A stretch of DNA of 64,000 bases, from the NCBI GenBank assembly GCA_036362985.1, contig JAYGXS010000004.1, forward strand, positions 71,357,769-71,421,768. Direction: 5' to 3'. A program made the translations under genes and the position numbers. The notes under the pieces are model-generated. The model saw nothing but the letters and a program-made list of their open reading frames with translations, did not search any database and was not told where the DNA came from. How positions within the stretch are numbered: position 1 is the first letter of the stretch; each line of letters opens with the position of its first letter. Source of the stretch: Ligula intestinalis (Eukaryota > Platyhelminthes > Cestoda > Diphyllobothriidea > Diphyllobothriidae). Shown in pieces: positions 42,533 through 52,394 of this stretch.

Positions 42533-44463
42533 AAACGTCTACGGGCGACAGGCTCGTTGTTGGGCAGGCAGGGCGAAACTTCTCTCCAAGGTAGGGGAAC
42601 TTCTAAGTGTCCTTGAGTTAAGTGCGGCTGAGCGTCAAACAGGGTCAACACCCGTTTATCTTCTATCGAGGGCATCTTTTTCAGGCCTTTGGGTTCGCTG
42701 AATTCGAAGTCCCACATCTGCTCTAGGTTTTCCATGATGGCGTCCTTTTCACTCAAGAAGTCGACGTTTACGATATCGGACCAACCTTGGCAGGATATTG
42801 GTCCCATAAGTACCCACCCAAGGGGAGTTCGAACAGCATAGGGGTCTTCCTGTCCACCGTATCGATGTTCTAGTACCCAGTGAGCAGCAGGTACGTTCAT
42901 CCCGATGAGAAGTGATACTTTCGTTCCGTCGAAAAAGGGGAGTTTGACGTCATTTAGATGTTCCCAACGTATGGCTTCATCTTTACCTAAAAGGAAGCGC
43001 TTCAGGTTGGGAAGATGACTGATGGACCAGGCCTTTTTTACTTTCAGTCGCTCCTGTCCTTCTAATGCACCTAACTGGAATCCTACCACTTCCGACTTCA
43101 CTTCGGCTGTCTGGACGACGGTGGATACCGACAACGCTGCTCGATAGCCACAAAGGCCTAATTGATTTAATAGTTTTTCATATATGAGCGAAGTGTCAGA
43201 GCCGTTATCCAGGAATGCATACGTGGTCACTGACCCGCGAGGTCCAAACACTTTGACGGGTAAAATTCCTAAGGCCACGACTTGCTCCGATCTGTATGTT
43301 GAATGGCAGTGGGCTGTATCGCTGCTAGGCTCCGCGTCCGCCTTCATCGAAAACTTATCAGTCCTAGCTTCTTGTCGATGCAGAAGTGGGTGGTGGCGCA
43401 TGGAACATCGCGCGACACCACATGTCTTACGTGACCTCCAGTTAATGGCCTTGTGGTTTGGTTTTAAGCAGGAGTGGCACAATCTATGACTCTCAACGAA
43501 CGCTAGTCTTTGCGGCAAGCTGAGAGATATAAAAATGCCACATTGATCGGTGTAGTGTGCTTTGTCACATTGCAGGCATGATCGGCGCTGTATTGGAGTT
43601 CTGTCTTCATAAGCTTGTGTGTGGTGCGCATAGGCCCTATGCACTGGTGCTCGGTCACCTTGGGGACGATTGTAAGGGGACACGGAACTAAAAGAGTATG
43701 ACTGGTGCACCATCGATACGTCGGCCCTCTCGTCTATGAAATCAGTTAGATCAGAGAAAGCTGGTTCTCTACCGCGACGCAGAGTTGATGAAGCGAGCTC
43801 CGACCACTTGAATTGTAACTGTGGAGGGAGTCGTCTGATGATGGCGGCCAGCGTCCTAGATGAGTTTAAGTCGGCTACGTAATCCAACTGCTGCAACGTA
43901 TTTTTACAGTTTCGCATATCGCTGGCAAGTTATATTAAGACAGTTGGATCCATAGATCTTAAAACTGGACCGTCGATAACATTGTCTATGTGAGCCCTAG
44001 CGATTAAGTGTGGTTGCCCAAACCGGCGTTTGAGTATTTTAAGAGCCTCCGAATACCCCTCACTAGGGTCTAGGATTGCACAGCTTTCAATGGCGTCCCT
44101 AGCCTCATCCCTGCATTAGTGGATCGGATAGGAAAGTCGACCTTTGTCCTCCCCCAACTTGCTAGCTAAACCACTTTCAAAGCTTCTTAGAAAGAGCCAG
44201 AATTTCAAAGGATTGCCAGCGAAATGCATAATTTCGCGCTGTGGTAGAGAAAAATGTTGATGCAGGGGGCGCGGATACTCACCAACAATTGCTAGTTTTG
44301 GCGGAGGCGGAGACATTTTCGGAGTAACTGTCGACTGCCTTAGTTGTTCTTCGAGTGTGGCAATTCTTTTCCTGTATGCGTCGAGGGCAGCGTCGTTTTC
44401 TTCTGAAAGCAAGAAAAATCTCTCGAACTGAGGCATAGACGACGATCGGTGATGCTCGCCCAT
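42533..44463 (-). pseudogene. BEL Gag and aspartic protease
   Basis: Starts MGEHHRSSSMPQFERFFLL, with REIMHFAGNPLKFWLFLRSF, the BEL Gag core. In-frame stops lie near 44117 and 43936. It continues with RTLAAIIRRLPPQLQFKW, two zinc knuckles (CLQCDKAHYTDQC and CHSCLKPNHKAINW, the second altered), then TYAFLDNGSDTSLI, the protease with the Asp in DNGSDTS as is usual for BEL. The protease runs in one frame with what follows until a shift near 42540. Confidence 0.88.
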
Positions 44464-44485
44464 TTGTTGGGTATGTTTGTGTAAC

Positions 44486-44958
44486 TGAAGAATTGGGATT
44501 CTATTATAAACCAGATGCGTAAGGCCAGCCTGGTTTTTACTTGTTAACTTGAGTATACGCGTGGTGCTTTAAGCGATAACGGTATCGGTTGGTCAAGTAC
44601 GGTTCTATAATTGGAGATTAGGAAAAACATAAATAGTACTCTTACACAAAAAGTTTCCAAGTCCGAGACAGCGAGATAATATCAATCTTCGCGGGACCAG
44701 TATAGGGCATTCAAACGAATAAAAGGGGTTTAACAGAAACAAAAAGGGGACGCAACTACCGAAATGGGGAACAATCAAGTATAAGGTAAACAGTATGGTG
44801 TTAACTAATATAAAATGTCAAGAAATTAAGATAAACGATAATGCCAAGCGGTATAACGACAAGCTAATGTCTATAGTGCTACAGAAGGAGAAAGATTGTT
44901 ATGTTACTGTTGAATGGAGGGGAGCGGGACAAAACGAATACCTACGGAAGGAGGTACA
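44486..44958 (-). repeat. BEL 5' LTR
   Basis: 473 bp. Plus-strand left end TGAAGAATTGGG, right end GGAGGTACA, followed by GGCAT. As the element reads minus, this is the 5' LTR and should carry its promoter. Confidence 0.92.
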
Positions 44959-44963
44959 GGCAT

Positions 44964-45167
44964 TATGTGCGATTCCTTCCACAACGAAGGAAAGATTTAG
45001 CTCTCAAGAGCAAGATTAAATACCTTACACAGAATAGACGGAAAGATATCATTCGCTTCAGCTTTTAGAAGGCTAACTAGGACGCCATCTGGTCCTGGAC
45101 TATAGGATTGACGATAACGACGAATGGCTACAGTCACGTCCCAGAGGGTAAAACTTATGGTTTCGAG
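44964..45167 (-). pseudogene. LINE-A RT, N-terminal part
   Basis: Minus reading FTLWDVTVAIRRYRQSYSPG, PDGVLVSLLKAEAN, then VFNLALES, a stop, and FPSLWKESH. The frame resumes beyond the BEL element with MPIRKHG. It carries the GPDG block that opens LINE RT domains. Confidence 0.85.
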
Positions 45168-45212
45168 TAATAATACTAATAAGGTTTATTTGTAAAGCAC
45201 ATCTTTGGCGCC
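45168..45212 (-). mobile_element. 45-bp LINE-A 3'-tail insertion inside LINE-A
   Basis: The minus strand reads GGCGCCAAAGATGTGCTTTA, CAAATAAACC and TTATTAGTATTATTA, the same words that end the opposed LINE-A copy at 48671. It lies between the endonuclease and RT parts of the LINE-A frame and adds a stop. It is an extremely 5'-truncated insertion. Confidence 0.7.
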
Positions 45213-45213
45213 C

Positions 45214-46681
45214 GGATAGCCTGAGGTGCAGCGAGCGAGCTTTCACTAAACGTTTTGGATAGGAACGCATTAAAGCGATCGGCGGTCAACTTAGCGTCAG
45301 CTATGGGGTTTCCTAAATCATCTTGAAGTATGGGGTGTTGCGTTTTCCTCTGCGCTTTTACTGTACGCGAAAAGAGTTTCGCAGCATTAAAGGAAGGATT
45401 TTCAGCGAATTGGGCCTCATCAGCTATCTGCTTTTCTTCGGAGAGCTTCTTAGTCTGCTCAAAGATCAGTGTGATCAAGGGCCGAACGGAAGTGTCATTT
45501 TGCCGATGCAAACGACGAGAGAGTTTACGCAGCCTACGACGGTAAGACAGAGGAAGGTACACTTCATCCTTGACATGTATTACTTTCTTACGGGGGACAA
45601 AGTGGAACATGAGTGGATCCAACACTTTGTACAGTGCATCGGTACAAACATTGACATCCAAACATTGGAAAAATTCAGACCAGTCGAGAGCGTTTAGATG
45701 TACCAGTAGGTCAGACGTGTTTGCTGATCGGAAGTCATGATTAAGACTATACTTTTGGGAAAATGTTTTATCCGCCTCCAGTTCTAGTTCACTAACAACT
45801 CTAAGATGGTCTGAACTCCCAAGTGCGTCTAAGGATGACACTGAAAGTGGTTCGCATCCCCTACAAAAACTTAGGTCAAGTATGTTTGCTCCTCGAGTGG
45901 GAAAATCGACTACCTGATCCCACATGCCGATATCTATTGCCTCAATTAAGTTCTCGAAATTTGAAGGACCGGATGGTGGAAACCATTGCACGTCAGGAAG
46001 GCTAAAATCGCCTGCAATCAAGCAATACTTAAGATTTAAGTCAGCTACGGCATGAAATGCCTGCGAGAGACAAAGATCGTAGTCTGCATTGGCATTAGGT
46101 GGGCGATAAACACAGCCAACCAGTAAGGAGTATTTGTTCTTTAGAACAACTCGTAGCCAGCAGCTCTCCTCCACCGCTGTGAATTGTGGAAAGTCCAACG
46201 GGAGAAATGCAAATGGCTGCTTAATAAAGATGCAGCTTCCTCCGCCACGGCCATTGTTTCGATCGTTCCGAACGCATGAATAGCCTAGAACAGAGAGTTC
46301 TGAGTCAGCTACAGAGGCCGATGCCCATGTCTCAGTTACCATAACAATGTCTGAGCGGTTGACGAAAACCATAGAATGGAGCAGAGGCATTTTATTAATC
46401 AGTGATCTGGCATTTAAAACGACCAATTTAAGAGGGCATGGCTGAGGTTTCGGTGGCGGGACAGCTAGGCCATCACCGTTACCGGCTTCGACCAGAGCGA
46501 TGTCCTTTTGACCTGAACTATTTGTCCCTCTCTTATTTTGAGATTTTTCTCGCCATTGGTTCTCCGTTTCTCCATCTCTATTATTAGCTGTCTCATCTTT
46601 CTCCGCTCTTTCAACTCGTAATCCAGCTGAAAAAAAAACTTGCAAATGCAGACTCCGTAAAGATGGTTTGCGCTCTAGCAA
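45214..46681 (-). pseudogene. LINE-A endonuclease
   Basis: A long minus frame. LKLVVLNARSLINKMPLLHS starts the AP endonuclease, followed by DIVMVTETWAS (catalytic Glu), GGGSCIFIKQPF, LLVGCVYRPPNA, YCLIAGDFSLPDVQWFP (GDF.LP.I.W) and GSSDHLRVV (Ser-Asp-His). Then come YLPLSYRRRLRKLSRRLHRQ and the start of the RT linker. The frame is open over about 490 codons, so the nuclease part is well preserved while the flanks are broken. Confidence 0.87.
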
Positions 46682-47345
46682 GAGTTTCGCCTGTGCTTCA
46701 GTTTCTAAAATAACTTTTAGAGGTCACGGCCGAGAAATTGATTCTGGAGCTGTTGGAGCCTTCCCTATTCGAAATGCCTTAAGAATGCAGAAAGACTCGC
46801 CTGGTTTTAGCAACGGTTTGGCGTAGACTCGCATAAGACCCACGTCATAGTCAATTTGTTCTTTTGCATTTGACGACTCTGACTCTGGGGCCCCCTTTTC
46901 AACTATTTTCTGCTTGCGACTCAATGGGGCATGTGTTGCAAGCTCACGTGTTTCGGCCGAGGGAGCAATTGTATCCGGTACACGCGGTTCTGATGTACTG
47001 GCTATTGGGTAAGCTGAGTGCGAACCCGTGAACCGTTTGGCTTTCTTAGGCTTATGCCTCTTTTGAGTTATGATCTGGTCAACCTCTTGGTCATCGCTTT
47101 CTTGTACAGCGTCGAGCAACGATGTGGTGCTAGGATGCAAATCCCGATAATTGCTAGTGTCGCTTAAGCGAGTGACGATGGTATAGCCCGTGGGCTTGAC
47201 ACATGATCCGATATGCAGGTTTCAGGCGTGTCAACAGACATGTCCAAATCCAAGTCAATATCAACGTCAACTGGTTCTTGTTGAATTGTTGAGGCTATCT
47301 CTGGAGCCCCTTTTACAACTATATTCTGCTTGCTTCGGTACCATG
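46682..47345 (-). pseudogene. LINE-A ORF1, C-terminal part
   Basis: Read minus: SKQNIVVKGAPEIASTI, then LHPSTTSLLDAVQESDDQEV, KPKKAKRF, RELATHAPLSRKQKIVEKGA and FCILKAFRIGKAPTAPESIS, then PLKVILETEAQAKLLL, which looks like the RRM-type fold of CR1 ORF1 proteins. After a T9 run a different frame gives FFFQLDYELKERRKM and TNGEKNLKIREGQIV, the usual CR1 ORF1 end. One stop replaces Arg before PLKVI. A nearly duplicated block precedes it at 48676-48990. Confidence 0.75.
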
Positions 47346-48671
47346 TCATCAGATGACAGACAGAAACTAGAAAAAATCTAGCGAAGGTTTACCAGAGTTC
47401 TGTGTAAACGCGATGACGCCCGAGACTCCTATTCAATAATGTACAATAGATATGGTCTTAAACCCCTCTGGCAAAGGCGACTGCAAAATGGTTTAGCTTT
47501 CCTATTTAAAGTGACACATAATCAGAACATCCTAAGCAATAATATGTTAACAAATCAAAACGGTTTCCGTCCCACTAGAAACAAACAGCATACAATTCAT
47601 AACGCTAAAGCTAGGACGGCCCAGCGATCAAATTTCTACACCATAAGATATGCGATCATATGGAATGCCCTACCCAACGATATTCGCAAAAGCCACAGTT
47701 TAGCCGAATTTAGAAGAAAGACCAAGCAGTTCTTCTCAAATGACATGACGCATATATTTCTGAACCAAATAGGACACTTTGCTAACCAGTTCTTTGACGT
47801 CCAATTCGGACCAAAAGGGATCTAACGGTCCAGGAGAGTTCCCGAACATTTTGGAGAAAACTGGCAAATGCTGGAAGCTTTCCAGTCGAGCGTTTCCAAC
47901 GCTGATAAAATCAAAGCTTAAGCAAAATTGTGCCTTGCCTCCTTTTCCAATCCTTAAAAATAAGAATAAAAAACAAAAACTAAGAACAATTTATCGATTC
48001 CAATATTCCTCTACTAATTTCTAAATGTTAATTAACTTTATTATGAAAGAAAATAATTTTCTCTTCAACTATACTAAAATATATATATTGTTTCCTCTTA
48101 TAATGTATCAGAAGTATGAATACTAATGATGTAAATCTCAATCTCACTTAGATATTCGACAAACGAAAGGCCAAATGTCTTCTGCCGATGCACTTGAATG
48201 ACGATGGTGCTTCGCAGCTGTCTCGACCAACCTCAGACATCTGCAACGTCCCATCTAATTAGCAAACTTGTGCCACTGGATAACGATTGTAATCTCCGTA
48301 TCGAGCAGACCCATGCATACGGTAGATGCCATATCCTCAGCTGATTTTTTCATCTTCAAACAAACCGCGGCTAAGTATACCTCAGTTAAGGGACATGACA
48401 GTTTTTCCAGACCCCAAGTATTCTTACGATAATACCGTAACACCTACAATGTATAGCTATTTTATTTCATGTTTTTCTAGATTTTTACCCTAGAAGACAG
48501 GTTTTTTTCACTTAAAACAAACTCCTTATTTCGCACACTATTGACCTAGCAAAAGACCAAAACAAATACAATAGCTACTGCGAAAGAAGGGGTTTGGGTT
48601 AGGTTTTTTCCTGCCTTCCGGGGTTTTTGACGGCGCCAAAGATGTGCTTTACAAATAAACCTTATTATTAC
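47346..48671 (+). mobile_element. 5'-truncated LINE-A copy inserted in LINE-A ORF1, opposite strand
   Basis: Plus strand: KRDDARDSYSIMYNRYGLKP, LWQRRLQNGLAFLFKV and YAIIWNALPNDIRKSHSL form the RT C-terminus (compare 37963-37652). A 3' UTR follows with the hairpin (AAACAAACTCCTTAT near 48515), then GACGGCGCCAAAGATGTGCT, TTACAAATAAACC and TTATTATTA. It interrupts ORF1 between RELATDAPVS and SKQNIV. Confidence 0.83.
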
Positions 48672-49350
48672 TCACTGGTGCATCTGTTGCGAGCTCACGA
48701 TTTCCGACCAATTGGGCATCTGTATCCTGTACTAAAGGTTTGATGGGTCCTGATGTGCCGGTTTTTGTGTTAGCTGACTGGGCAATCCTGGCCCATTTTG
48801 ACTTTCGTGCCTTTCAAGCCCTATGCTTTTTTGGCTTCATGATCTTATCGACCTCTGCATCATCGCTTTCTAGTGAAGCATCAAGCAACGATTTGACGCT
48901 AGGACGCAAATGCCGATCATTGTTAGTGCTGCCTGAGCCAAGTAACGATGGCATAGACTGCGGATTTATTTTAGTTTCTTTGCGATCGAGTGAGACGCCC
49001 GCTGGTTAACTTTGTTCGGCAGATGATATGTGAGTTTCAGGTTTACCGGCCGAGGCTATCTGAGCATATGTACTTTTATTTACCCCCGGTTTTTGGCCGA
49101 CAAGGGCTGTTTTAACCGCTGTATAAGAAATATGTGTTTTTAGATAGGCTATCTCTTGTTTCAGTTTATTTACCTCGTGGTCAAGTTCCTGCTTCATCTC
49201 CGAAAACTCCTGGCGGAGGACGAAGTCCTCACAGTCTAACTTCGGTAAACGTAGTCGATATCTTGGCCGTTTGGCGGGAGGTGGAGAATTTATAAAATCA
49301 TCTAAGTGGCCATATCGGCAGTTACTTTCTGGTCGTATCTTAACATGGTT
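48672..49350 (-). pseudogene. LINE-A ORF1, N-terminal part
   Basis: Minus strand: DFINSPPPAKRPRYRLRL, LDHEVNKLKQEIAYLKTHI (a short coiled coil), NKSTYAQIASAGKPE, a stop, then LRPSVKSLLDASLESDDAEV, MKPKKHRA and RELATDAPVS. The second half is a repeat of the block at 47140-46900. The true start is probably lost at the SINE near 49363. Confidence 0.7.
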
Positions 49351-49362
49351 GTCAAGGGCCCG

Positions 49363-49600
49363 TGTCGAAGTGGCCGGGCTGCCTGAGGTGCTAACACCGC
49401 TAATAACCAGATTTGGCGACCTGGGTTCGAGATCCGGCGGAGGTGAAACGTTTCGTGCTCACGGACTTGTAGCATCTAAACTCTCCATGTCATGTAAAAA
49501 ATTTTTGTGTTGCGACCTGCGTGTCATACTGCCAAGTAAGTCGGAAGCCAAACCAAAGAGCCTGTAGGAGTGAGGTGGATAGAAGATCGATTGGCCAGAT
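49363..49600 (+). repeat. tRNA-Ser-like SINE head
   Basis: GTCGAAGTGGCCGGGCTGCC, TGAGGTGCTAACACCGCTAA (GCT where the anticodon would be), then CTGGGTTCGAGATCCGGC with a B box (GGTTCGAGATC). This looks like a serine tRNA with its long variable arm, but it is diverged and not a perfect cloverleaf. Downstream body sequence to about 49600 is not recognised. No second copy of this head was found here. Confidence 0.5.
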
Positions 49601-50922
49601 AGTGCAAGTTTACTGAGACAAGCAGGTTACAGCAAGTCAGAGTAAAATATTGAGTTCCTGACAGGTACAATGAAATGTGTTTGGTTAAACAGTTTCCTTA
49701 GGAATAACGTGAGAGTCACTTTTATCCTAACGTGAGAGTCACTTTTATCCTAATTATTATGACAATATTAGGATAAGGGTATTTAACAACACAGTGATAT
49801 AAGGACTCAGCCTTGGCGTGAAATTTGGAGGTGTGCAGATTTTTGTGGCACAGAGGAGTTTTTCACAAAATCGACACATCCAAGAAGCAATTTCCAAACT
49901 TTGGAAATAATTCACAACAGAGGAATATTTCAGAGCGACCAGATTCAGATTTTCACGTAGAAAATTCCAAACTTTGGAAATATATAGTCAATTCTTGAAT
50001 AATTTCAAAGAAGCGTGTCTTCTATACTAAGATAGAGACTAAAAACATGTAAGCTCGAGAGACTTGAATTTCGCAAACAATTTCAAACTTCGCGCGGCAC
50101 TTATTGTCTGTTAAGGAAAATAAAATTTCTAAAATTACTTCTACTTACATTCTACTACCTCCAACGCATCGAAGTTGTATCAACTATGCGTGCTGATATT
50201 GACTGGCGTTTTGACGAAATTTAGATTGATACAGCCCCCGAAGGATCTAATCCTACCATCCCAGTGGCCTATATTTCATTTTTTTCGAGCATTCATATTC
50301 ATCTGGCACTAAAGTAGTGGCAGTGAGTAATGAAACTTTTCCCCCGTACTTCTTTCTCAAGCGTCCTACCGGTACCTCCCTCCCACCTCCCTGTCTTTAC
50401 CGTTCCGACCTTCTGCTCGCTCTAGAAATCTATCATTCTGGCCAAAGAATACGCAGTTTACTCGTGGTTCTGCTTTTCTTTCTTCTCGACAGCCCATAAT
50501 GCTATCAAACTGCCTTACATAAGCCCTAATTGGTACGCCGCCATGCTCAAACTTCCATGGCACCTGTTGCGATTTTTAAATCTTCTTTCGATAATACGTA
50601 ATCTGCGGACAGTCAACAGTACAATTTTATAGAGCACTGATGCTAATACCGTACAGTTTATAGTCAATAATATCGGCGTGACGTACAAAATACTAATCGA
50701 TGCCGACTGCCTTTAATTCCCATTCTCGGACAGGCGAAAAGCCACTGCAATGACACCACCAATTATCTGGTGTGATCGCATATTGGCATCTGCAATTTGC
50801 ACCCGTCCATGTTGTAAAAATCAATAAGCGTAACGGCGTAATCGCAAAGAGACAACCGTTATTTGTGCCAGTCCACGGTCATCCGGTGCGAAGGTTGATC
50901 TGCGGTTGGGGTTTACGCGAGT
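49601..50922. other. Intergenic with small repeats
   Basis: 49707-49753 has two tandem copies of AACGTGAGAGTCACTTTTAT plus CCT. TTCCAAACTTTGGAA, a 15-bp palindrome, occurs at 49892-49906 and 49965-49979. I see no gene. Confidence 0.6.
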
Positions 50923-50944
50923 GTCAAGTCAAGTCAAGTCAAAT
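50923..50944 (-). repeat. (TTGAC)n 3' tail of LINE-B
   Basis: The plus strand shows GTCAAGTCAAGTCAAGTCAA. On the minus strand it reads AATTTGACTTGACTTGACTT, a pentamer microsatellite at the LINE 3' end in place of poly(A). Confidence 0.75.
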
Positions 50945-51696
50945 TTATTAAAGGAAATATAGGCAAACGCCTTTGAACTCCCTCTTGGTACATAGGATTT
51001 AAGAAATGCATCGGCAAAGCCGAACATTCTAAAGAAGTCGTTGACACAATTTCAAACGACTACTCGCTTGTTTCAATTAAAAAACTCACACTCAGATTAC
51101 ACGAGCCAGCAGTGTAACTGAGGAAGAATAGCAGACAGTGAAAAAACTCCTAAGGCTGGCTCATAATTCAAAATGGAATGTCATTTTTGGTTTTTAGGAG
51201 AAAAACTGTTACTCGTGGGGAAGCATGTGAATGATAGGGGCATGATGCTTCTGTGAATGTTGACGGTAGCCATGGCATCCATGACGAGTAATATCTACAC
51301 CCCAAGGACCATACGAGGAGGAGACCTCGGAGTCACGAGAACGTCCCGAAGACCGGAGATGCGACCATGATACGCCTTTGCTGTGTCAAGAGCCGAGGAA
51401 CCTACCACGTTGTCAGCAGTCGGTCGATACGAGAAAGGGTGTGACAGGGCCGCATAGCCTAGGACCATAGGTGCGATAGGTGCGTCCTCAGACACGATCG
51501 GCGCAGATCGCATAGTGAGTAGAGACAACATAGGTAGATAATGGCAGAGACTCATTTTGTTAATTACTAATAATAATAATACTACTTACAAATTACTATT
51601 AGTATATATTTATAGCATTTCCAGAATTTCAGGTTTTGGATGTAGAGCGCTTCAATTTTTAGAATCGGAATAGTTCAGTGATTGGATTTGGAGTAC
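50945..51696 (-). other. LINE-B 3' UTR
   Basis: Lies between the RT stop and the tail. A minus open frame at 51555-51295 shows no known domain. I treat the whole stretch as 3' UTR by position. Confidence 0.55.
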
Positions 51697-52330
51697 TTAA
51701 TCGTGACGATACTCATTATATCGGTCTAGGTTTGCCTTAAAGACATCCACGGAAGGGGACATGACAATATCCGCAGGAAGAGCATTCCATGCCTGGATTA
51801 CCCTCTTAGAGAAAAAGAATTTTCTTGGGTCAAGTCTTGCCCCAGTCACACGTAATTTGAGGGGGTGTCCTCGCAGCCTAGAGGTGGTGGCCCGCTCAAA
51901 GAAGTCATTTGTTTGGAGGCAGCAATCCTGACCACGCAACATGCGAAATGCCTGGATTAGGTCCCCACGTATCTGCCTGTAATCCAGAGGAAACAAGTCA
52001 AGATTTACCAATCGGGTCTCATAAGGGAGGTTCCGTTGTCCTCGTACTAATTTTGTTGCGCGTCTTTGTACCCTTTCGAGGTTTTTTTGTCTTTGGCTGT
52101 CCAGGGTCTCCAGGCTTGGATGGCAAATTCCAGTTGAGGTCGCACGAACGTGCCGAATACCTTGCCAAATACAGCTTTGTCAAACTTAGCAAAGGCTCGC
52201 TTGATTAGATACAAGCTCGACATTGCGGATTTAGCCACTTTCAGGACGTGGAGTGATGGCTTCAGTGAAGGCGTGAACCACACCCCCAGGTCTTTCTGAG
52301 CCTCAACCTCTGGCAGCGGCGTGTGATTCA
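51697..52330 (-). pseudogene. LINE-B RT C-terminal domain
   Basis: LPEVEAQKDLGVWFTPSL, YLIKRAFAKFDKAVFGKVF, VRPQLEFAIQAWRPW, then in a second frame YETRLVNLDLFPLDYRQIRG, MLRGQDCCL, FFFSKRVIQAWNALPADIV and KANLDRYN. This is the standard CR1/Jockey RT tail, split by one frame shift at about 52030. Confidence 0.85.
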
Positions 52331-52394
52331 GGGGTTTTTTGACGGCGCCAAAGAGGTGCTTTACAAATAAACCTTATTATTATTATTATTATTA
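52331..52394 (+). mobile_element. 64-bp LINE-A 3'-tail insertion in LINE-B
   Basis: The plus strand reads GGGGTTTTTTGACGGCGCCA, AAGAGGTGCTTTACAAATAA and ACC, then TTATTATTATTATTATTA. This is the terminal part of LINE-A (compare 48631-48671) with a longer TTA run. It cuts the LINE-B RT frame between MPRRVY and NHTPLPEVE. Confidence 0.78.

Larger units (their letters stand above)
38914..44958 (-). mobile_element. BEL/Pao LTR retrotransposon, 6045 bp, nested in LINE-A
   Basis: Two 473-bp LTRs of equal length with TG...CA ends and a 5-bp target duplication bound it. On the minus strand: gag, aspartic protease, RT, RNase H and integrase in BEL/Pao order. The LTRs differ at scattered positions, so insertion was not very recent. 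Gag has two in-frame stops and pol has frame breaks, so it is non-autonomous now. It cut the RT frame of LINE-A. Confidence 0.93.
37106..49350 (-). mobile_element. LINE-A: CR1-like LINE, decayed, split by two insertions
   Basis: Minus strand from right to left: ORF1 (49350-46724, interrupted by an opposed LINE-A copy at 47346-48671), endonuclease (46681-45214), RT N-terminus (45167-44964), a BEL element (44958-38914), RT (38913-37652), 3' UTR with hairpin, and a 3' end at about 37106. The reading frame crosses the BEL site exactly: SLWKESH before it and MPIRKHGRSS after it. Stops are scattered, so it is inactive. Confidence 0.88.

Noticed and set aside
45176..46681. The 501-codon LINE-A frame as an intact host gene
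   Set aside because: It contains standard AP endonuclease motifs and ends in an inserted LINE tail.
46620..46700. Programmed frameshift at the T9 run shared by LINE-A and LINE-B ORF1
   Set aside because: Upstream frames need shifts in different directions in the two elements, so independent mutations are more likely.
49363..49445. Functional tRNA-Ser gene
   Set aside because: A and B boxes are present, but arms are mismatched and the acceptor stem does not pair well; more likely a SINE head.
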